Positions 58,642-64,000 of a DNA stretch of 64,000 bases are shown here, piece by piece (position 1 is the first letter of the stretch; each line of letters opens with the position of its first letter). Under the pieces are notes generated by a model. It had not been told where the DNA came from. It saw only the letters and a program-made list of their open reading frames with translations, and made no database searches. Source of the stretch: Hypomesus transpacificus (Eukaryota; Chordata; Actinopteri; Osmeriformes; Osmeridae); assembly GCF_021917145.1 (NCBI RefSeq), contig NC_061061.1, positions 10,218,494-10,282,493 on the forward strand, in the 5' to 3' direction. Both the position numbers and the translations under genes were made by a program.

Positions 58642-61600
58642 CTACTGTTTGGCGATGACAAATGGCCTTCCCACTGCTATAGTGCCTGAGTTGCGGATGG
58701 TGACGTCTTGAAGAGGCTTATCCCGGCTGTCTTTACTTGTGTTCTCGATCTTCTTGACCACGTCCTGTGGATGAGGCATGTTAGGATCCACACTGGATTT
58801 TTTTGTTGTTGCAGTAAACGACTTTAAAGACCAACACTTGTGATTCTCAAATGTAGTCAACTCAGTAATCCTGCTCTTTGGAATTTGGCTTTTGAATTAG
58901 GCACAGTCAGTCTGTCTGGGCAGTTTCAGATTTCATCTAAGCTTTTGCATGACTGCCCAAAATGCTTTAGCCATCATTTTCCTATAGAAATACTTAGTTA
59001 ACAATTTAGCATTGACAATAATTCAACTAAAGGACACTTTATATCATCTTTACATTCTGTTTGAATAGTTGTTTAAAAAATAAAATGGATAATGAACATC
59101 TAATTTTAAAGAAATCCACTTGTTAATTGAAGGATGTTAGAAGCATTCCTCTGTAGTAGGTGTGTAGATAATTCAGAAGTAAAACACTCACCATGCCCTC
59201 CAGAACCTTGCCAAAGACCACGTGTTTCCCATCCAGCCACGGTGTCGGAACGGTGGTGATGAAGAACTGAGAGCCTTGGGTATCTGGACCAGAATTAGCC
59301 ATACTAAGCCAGCCAGGGCCATAATGCCTCAGCCTGAAGTTCTCATCAGGGAACCGCCCTCCGTAGATACTCCTGCCTACAATATAAAAGAAAGCAAATG
59401 TAAACGTTTCATACAATTGATACATAGTGTTTTGGTACTTTGTCACAAAAAAACGTGTTATTCATTGACATATGAACATATGGCCACCCCTGTCATGCCG
59501 ATTTAAAGATACTGTATCGGTGCTGTGATTACCTCCAGTGCCATCTCCACGGGTGAAATCTCCTCCCTGAAGCATGAAGTTCTTAATGACTCTGTGGAAC
59601 TTGCTGCCCTTGTAGCCAAATCCTCTCTGTTTAGATAACAGGCATAATGTCAGTACTATGTCAATCAGATTGTTTGTTAGAAGGACATATACTATACCAG
59701 GTTTTTCGTTTGTTTTTGTGGCAAAATCATTACACTAGAAGAGATGCTGCATTGGTGATACATTATACTGAATGGTCAATCAGATGGTAAAGAAAATATA
59801 AAAATCTATTCCTTTTACAAAACTGGTGCATAACCATTATTACACCCACGGTAATATTTCAGTTAACTGAACCAGTCAGATTAAACACCTACCTCTCCGG
59901 TCGACAAGGCAATGAAGTTCTGAGTCGTTTTGGGAACAATGTTCCCAAACAAACCGATAACAATTCGTCCAACATTTTCATTTCCAATTTGGATGTCAAA
60001 ATAAACCTGCGGAGTAGAAGTTTATTACTGTTGTCTGGGCAGATAACATTCAAATACCAAATTAAATTTGAATTTAAAAAGGGCGACAGTCACTATGCTT
60101 CTCATCTTGGCGGAAATGTTAAATAGGAAGCAAACCCATCTTCTTAAAATATATATTAAAAAATCAAGTCAGCTTTATAATTTTTTGCATCAGTTCAGAT
60201 GACCCGAACATCACTCGTATTTATTGCTCTAACTCCATCATACGACAAAGAAATGTTCAATATATGGTAGCCAAGTGTCGAGCAGGCCGTATCAGAAAAA
60301 ATAAAAATAAATTATGAGCTTTCTGCAATGCTAGTCAAGGTGACCATAGTAGCTAGGTGGCTACCGAGTTCATTATTTTCCGGTATACCAATTATCTGAA
60401 TTATCTGTTGTAGCATTGACCACAATTACTTTACATTTAAGCTAAAGTTGCAACACATTGTGTTCAGGAAATATATAGTTCAATTGGCATGCTATGCAAT
60501 TATGCCACACATAAGTAGTCCTAGTGTGTGACACATAGTCCTGGATTTTCGATCAACACAGGTTTGATCACACTCTTCCCACTTCTGGAACTAGTAGTAC
60601 AGTATTACGAGATAATAGTTTTGTGTTGGGTTCATAATTGTTTAAATGTTCAGAAAAGCTTTTCAGAAACTTTTCAGAAAAGCGCTGGGTGAAGTTAAGC
60701 GCTTGTCTGACAGCTGACCAATCAGGACGAGGAGAGTAGGTACAAGTGTACCTTCCCTAGTATTCTTCTACCTTAGTTACCAGGCTATGGCTCCTCAAAC
60801 GCCAAAGCTAAAGCAAGTAATTGCATTTTATTCGCCACATTAGCTAGCTTTCAATAAGTAAAACCAACGGAAAATAACGGATTATAATGTATCGCTAGTA
60901 TGTATGATTCCCTTTCAGGTTACAGAATTCTCGTCAGAAAGGCGCTTGACGTCACCCAGCGATTTTCTGAAAAGGCAAAAGCCGCTCAAAAGGCGCTGAA
61001 GGCAGCGCTTTTTCAGTATCAATTCAGCTTACTTAGTACAAAAAAGTATATAAATAAGTACACTGCTAGTATACTTTAAGTAATATGATAACAGTATACT
61101 TTTATACTAAGTATACTTACAAAATAAACTTGAAGTATACTTCTTTTTTGTAAGAGTAGGCTACATGACAGTAAACAAAAGCTACAAGACACCCAATGCA
61201 ACTGCCACAAGACACTTGCGTTCCACTATCAACAGAACAGTAACTGTCATGTAGGGGAGAGCGGGGGCGAAAGTTGCACGGAACGAAAGTAACAAAGCTA
61301 ACACTTGTTACTTTTGTCCCGCCGCTAATGCAATAGTATGTGGTGAATTTCTGTTTGTGGAAAGCATTTATTAAAACATGTTTATGTCATATTATATAAA
61401 CAGAATATGCCAAGAGTGAGGGTCAGAAAGACAGACAGAGGTCTGATTCAGTAAAAAATGATAATAAATATTTGATGTAACTGAAATGTAAAATTCATAG
61501 TTTTTTGCAAAACTAATGGACAAAATGTGTTTTCAGTTACATATTAACAAGGTCATAGTCAGGTATATGTAATAAAAACCAGAGTAACACAAAAAATCTA

Positions 61601-62366
61601 GCTTGTATTGTGTTACTTTTGACCCACCCTTGTGTTACTTTCGTCCCAACTGATGGGGTCGAAAGTAACAATGTGCAACTTGTGTTCAAAATGAAATTAT
61701 ACTGAAGTTGTTCGACATTTGTACAAAATACCATCTGGTATTGATAGACCACACTTATAAGTTATAGACCCAAGCAAAAATATATTTATGTCTAAAACAT
61801 TCTCTTTTAAAATTAAGTTTTTCTGAAAAATTGTACTTTCGCCCCGCTCTCCCCTACCAGTGGAGGCGCTGTCACGTAGCCTACCACTAGCTACTGTCAT
61901 GTACCAACGGAGACTGGCATGTACCACTAGCTACTGTCTATGCTGTCACGTACCACTAGCTCCACTGGCACGTACCACTAGGTGCCAGTAGAGGCACTGG
62001 CACGTACCACTAGCCACTGTACTACTCGCTCCACTGGCACGTACCACTAGCTACAGTAGGCTACAGTACAGTTTTGGTTCTAACTGCCTCCGCTTTTTTC
62101 TGAAAAAAGAAGTCAAGTGTGAACACGGCCTAAGGGAGGATAAATGTGTCATCTGTACGCGAACGTCAAATAACATGTTATTGCACATTTGGCCTTCCAT
62201 ATAAACCAGGCTTAACGCGCTGCAGAAGCGTCTGGAGTCAATAATGCCATGGGTAATTATTTACCTTTGCCGTTACTTCAACATTCTCTTCAGCGTTTGA
62301 ACTGCTGGGAAACAGCAAAATAAACACCGATCCCACAAAAACTGTGACAGCCACTAGAAACTTCAT
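58642..62366 (-). CDS. ppib: Peptidyl-prolyl cis-trans isomerase B (cyclophilin B), complete, 5 exons
   Basis: Exons in order on the minus strand: 62366-62265, 60006-59893, 59626-59533, 59376-59192 and 58764-58642, all with GT-AG borders, joining to 205 residues and TAG. Cyclophilin B is the ER-lumen prolyl isomerase that helps collagen and other secretory proteins fold. Residues 1-25 are a signal peptide ([19 protein letters not shown]). Catalytic features are visible: FHRV with Arg84, FMLQGGDF with Phe89 and Gln92, SQFFITT at 139-145, and Trp150 in [13 protein letters not shown]. It ends [10 protein letters not shown], matching the PPIB-specific ER-retention tail rather than KDEL. The length is close to the human 216. 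Intron 1 (2.26 kb) is filled with small repeats. The start is the only ATG ahead of the signal peptide. Confidence 0.95.
60664..60978. mobile_element. Small inverted-repeat element in ppib intron 1
   Basis: CAGAAAAGCGCTGGGTGAAG followed by TTAAGCGCTT (from about 60677) is mirrored by AAGGCGCTTGACGTCACCCA followed by GCGATTTTCTG (about 60940-60972). The size fits a MITE of about 300 bp. Target duplication not clear. Confidence 0.5.
61254..61854. mobile_element. 601-bp MITE flanked by TA in ppib intron 1
   Basis: GGGGAGAGCGGGGGCGAAAG at the left and CTTTCGCCCCGCTCTCCCC at the right are terminal inverted repeats, each next to TA (61252-61253 and 61855-61856), as for TA-targeting elements. Internal words TTGTTACTTTTGTCCC and TGTTACTTTCGTCCC repeat in both orientations. 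Confidence 0.8.
61860..62060. repeat. Irregular minisatellite with CGTACCACTAG core
   Basis: The core CGTACCACTAG or a near variant occurs at least six times, usually followed by CTACTGT or CTCCACTGG. Spacing is irregular. It directly abuts the MITE at 61254-61854, and a related word (AACTGTCATG) also precedes that element. Confidence 0.75.
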
Positions 62367-62399
62367 CCTCTTCTTGTAGATAGGAACCAACCAGTGAAA

Positions 62400-64000
62400 A
62401 TGTAGCCGTGGTGGCTGAAATATATATGCCCGGGGAGTAAACCCAGAAGGAGACTGGTTTTCTAGTTAATTATGTGAACTATTCCACGCCCATTCTAAAC
62501 CTAAAGCTCATAGATTTAGGTCAGAGACGCAATGTATTTGGATTGGCTCACATTTCAATCTGAAAACCTGTGACGTTCGTTTTGTTTTGAGCATCATATG
62601 AATAAATCAACTCAAATTGATTAATTAATTTGACATTAGATAAAGATGGCGAAAAAACTTTTGGATATTAGGGGATAGTTAGCCACGTGTGTTTTACACT
62701 GGCGGGTGTAGACCTACGACAAACATGGTTGCCCATTTACCCACCGTCATATGGGTGATCGATGTCAGGATTTGCTAACACTGCAGATAATCCTGTCCAT
62801 GACCCCAACATAAATTAGTCCCTCATAACATAATGTGGGCCGTTCAAAGTTTGAATGCCACAAAGCTTAAACAAATGGTAAAAGTTTGGGTTAATTGGAA
62901 CTTGTTGGGGGTCTGATTGATCACCGAATGTAGGCTATACAATATTCTTGAATATCTTAAAAATTACAGCAACACAACAAAAACTGTTACTGTGAGACAG
63001 TACAATACACAACAGGGACAACAACAAAATTTTCAGTGACCATACAGTCCATCAATAATAATAAATAATATTGATGGACATCTGATAGCTGTATTAGGCC
63101 CAACCTTCCTTGACCACTGCCCATGTTTATCCTCTGTCTCAGTTCTATTTGTAGAGCTTCATCCTGAACATATAAGAAAACAGAAACACAATGTGAACCA
63201 ATCCACTTGTAAATAAAATAACTATAGGTTGTTTAAAGCACGTCACATGACCCTAATATAAATAACACCTCTAAATAACACATTTAAGTCAGGATGAATA
63301 CGGTTGTTTATTCAATCTAACGGTCTGATCCATCAATTGGGCGACAACAGACTGATTGTTGAAATCATCTTAAACTACATTTGGGTTTCAACCCACCATA
63401 CCATCACTTGTCATTAGCGTGTTGGCAAAACGCGTAGACACAACAACGGGTTGCATTGTGCATGTGGTTTTTACGTGTCACATTACTGCCACTGTGGCAA
63501 GATAGTGGTATTGAAGCATAAATGCTTGATTAAAGCGTTTTTTTTTTAAACAAAATAAAAATAGCTTGTTTCAACAAAGGTTGATGGATTATAAGTGAGT
63601 GGTGGATGAGCGGTTAAGGTTGCACCCTAAACATCCAGACTATTTAGGACATAGTCATACATTGTGGATGAAATCTGAGATTTCTAATATGCTTATTTTA
63701 ATCACATTCATTAGATCATCTATTGCATCATTATTTTGGTATGTATTCTGTGCTATCAACCATGGAGGGCAGGTGTCAGTTCTAATGAGAAGTTGCTGAC
63801 GGGTTGGAAATGAAGTAACTACATGCTACAGTGTGACTTGGTGAGAGAGAGAACCACATCCTGGTTCCTAAAGGATTAGAGGCTTTTCCAAAAAAGGTCT
63901 GCAACTCCTCAATTACTGAACTGACAAAAGAGAAAGAAGAATAATGTAGGACCGCATACAACGCACACTCAGCTCTGATGTATTTCAGCCCATCATAGTG
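62400..64000. other. ppib upstream flank, no other gene seen
   Basis: A CCAAT box on the minus strand (GATTGGCTCA at 62539 on the + strand) lies about 170 bp before the ppib start. I did not find an ER-stress element with the expected 9-bp spacing. The rest is AT-rich without recognisable coding or repeat content. Confidence 0.45.

Noticed and set aside
62460..62640. ER-stress element in the ppib promoter
   Set aside because: A CCAAT box is present, but no CCACG at the required 9-bp spacing and orientation was found.

Overview
The window looks like teleost fish chromosomal DNA. It has vertebrate split genes with GT-AG introns and ATTAAA/AATAAA signals, tRNA-derived SINEs, L2-type LINE tails, many small TIR transposons and long simple repeats. 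I could not decide the species from the sequence. Gene density is low: four recognisable gene loci in 64 kb, with mobile and tandem repeats making up much of the rest.

Layout. 1-2208: last coding exon of the silent potassium channel subunit kcnv1 (+ strand) with part of its upstream intron. 2209-14400: intergenic, with GT and GA tracts, a SINE, LINE pieces and a 1.9 kb foldback transposon (9106-11005). 14409-15648: an intronless FRAT/GBP gene (- strand), a GSK3-binding Wnt regulator. 15850-31870: gene-poor, with a pentanucleotide array, a 31-C run, a hAT-like element and a 1.55/1.93 kb tandem duplication (25731-29204) that carries a G-rich 27-bp minisatellite. 32350-56905: an array of four interferon-induced protein 44 (IFI44)-like GTPase copies on the + strand, here called A (32353-36135), B (40786-48521), C (51232-51821) and D (54571-56905). 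58394-62366: ppib (cyclophilin B, - strand, five exons), facing an unidentified + strand terminal exon at 57989-58137. 62367-64000: ppib upstream flank without a recognised gene.

The IFI44-like array is the most informative part. Only copy B has an open reading frame across all its exons (seven coding exons, 288 residues). A lost the usual start codon and has a 2-bp deletion with an in-frame TGA. C keeps only the last three exons. D has a mutated splice acceptor and stops after its sixth exon. A, B and D each have an ISRE-type GAAANNGAAA motif just upstream of a noncoding first exon, and B and D also share a second ISRE and a GAS motif, which fits interferon control. All three share a GC-AG intron.

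Because the copies are paralogous, they act as empty-site controls for each other. Three insertions are dated and bounded this way: a 1330-bp TIR element after A, a 1303-bp element in B intron 2, and a 992-bp LTR-like element after B. A further nested 1037-bp foldback lies in B intron 2 and would put a roughly 390-bp hairpin into the B pre-mRNA.
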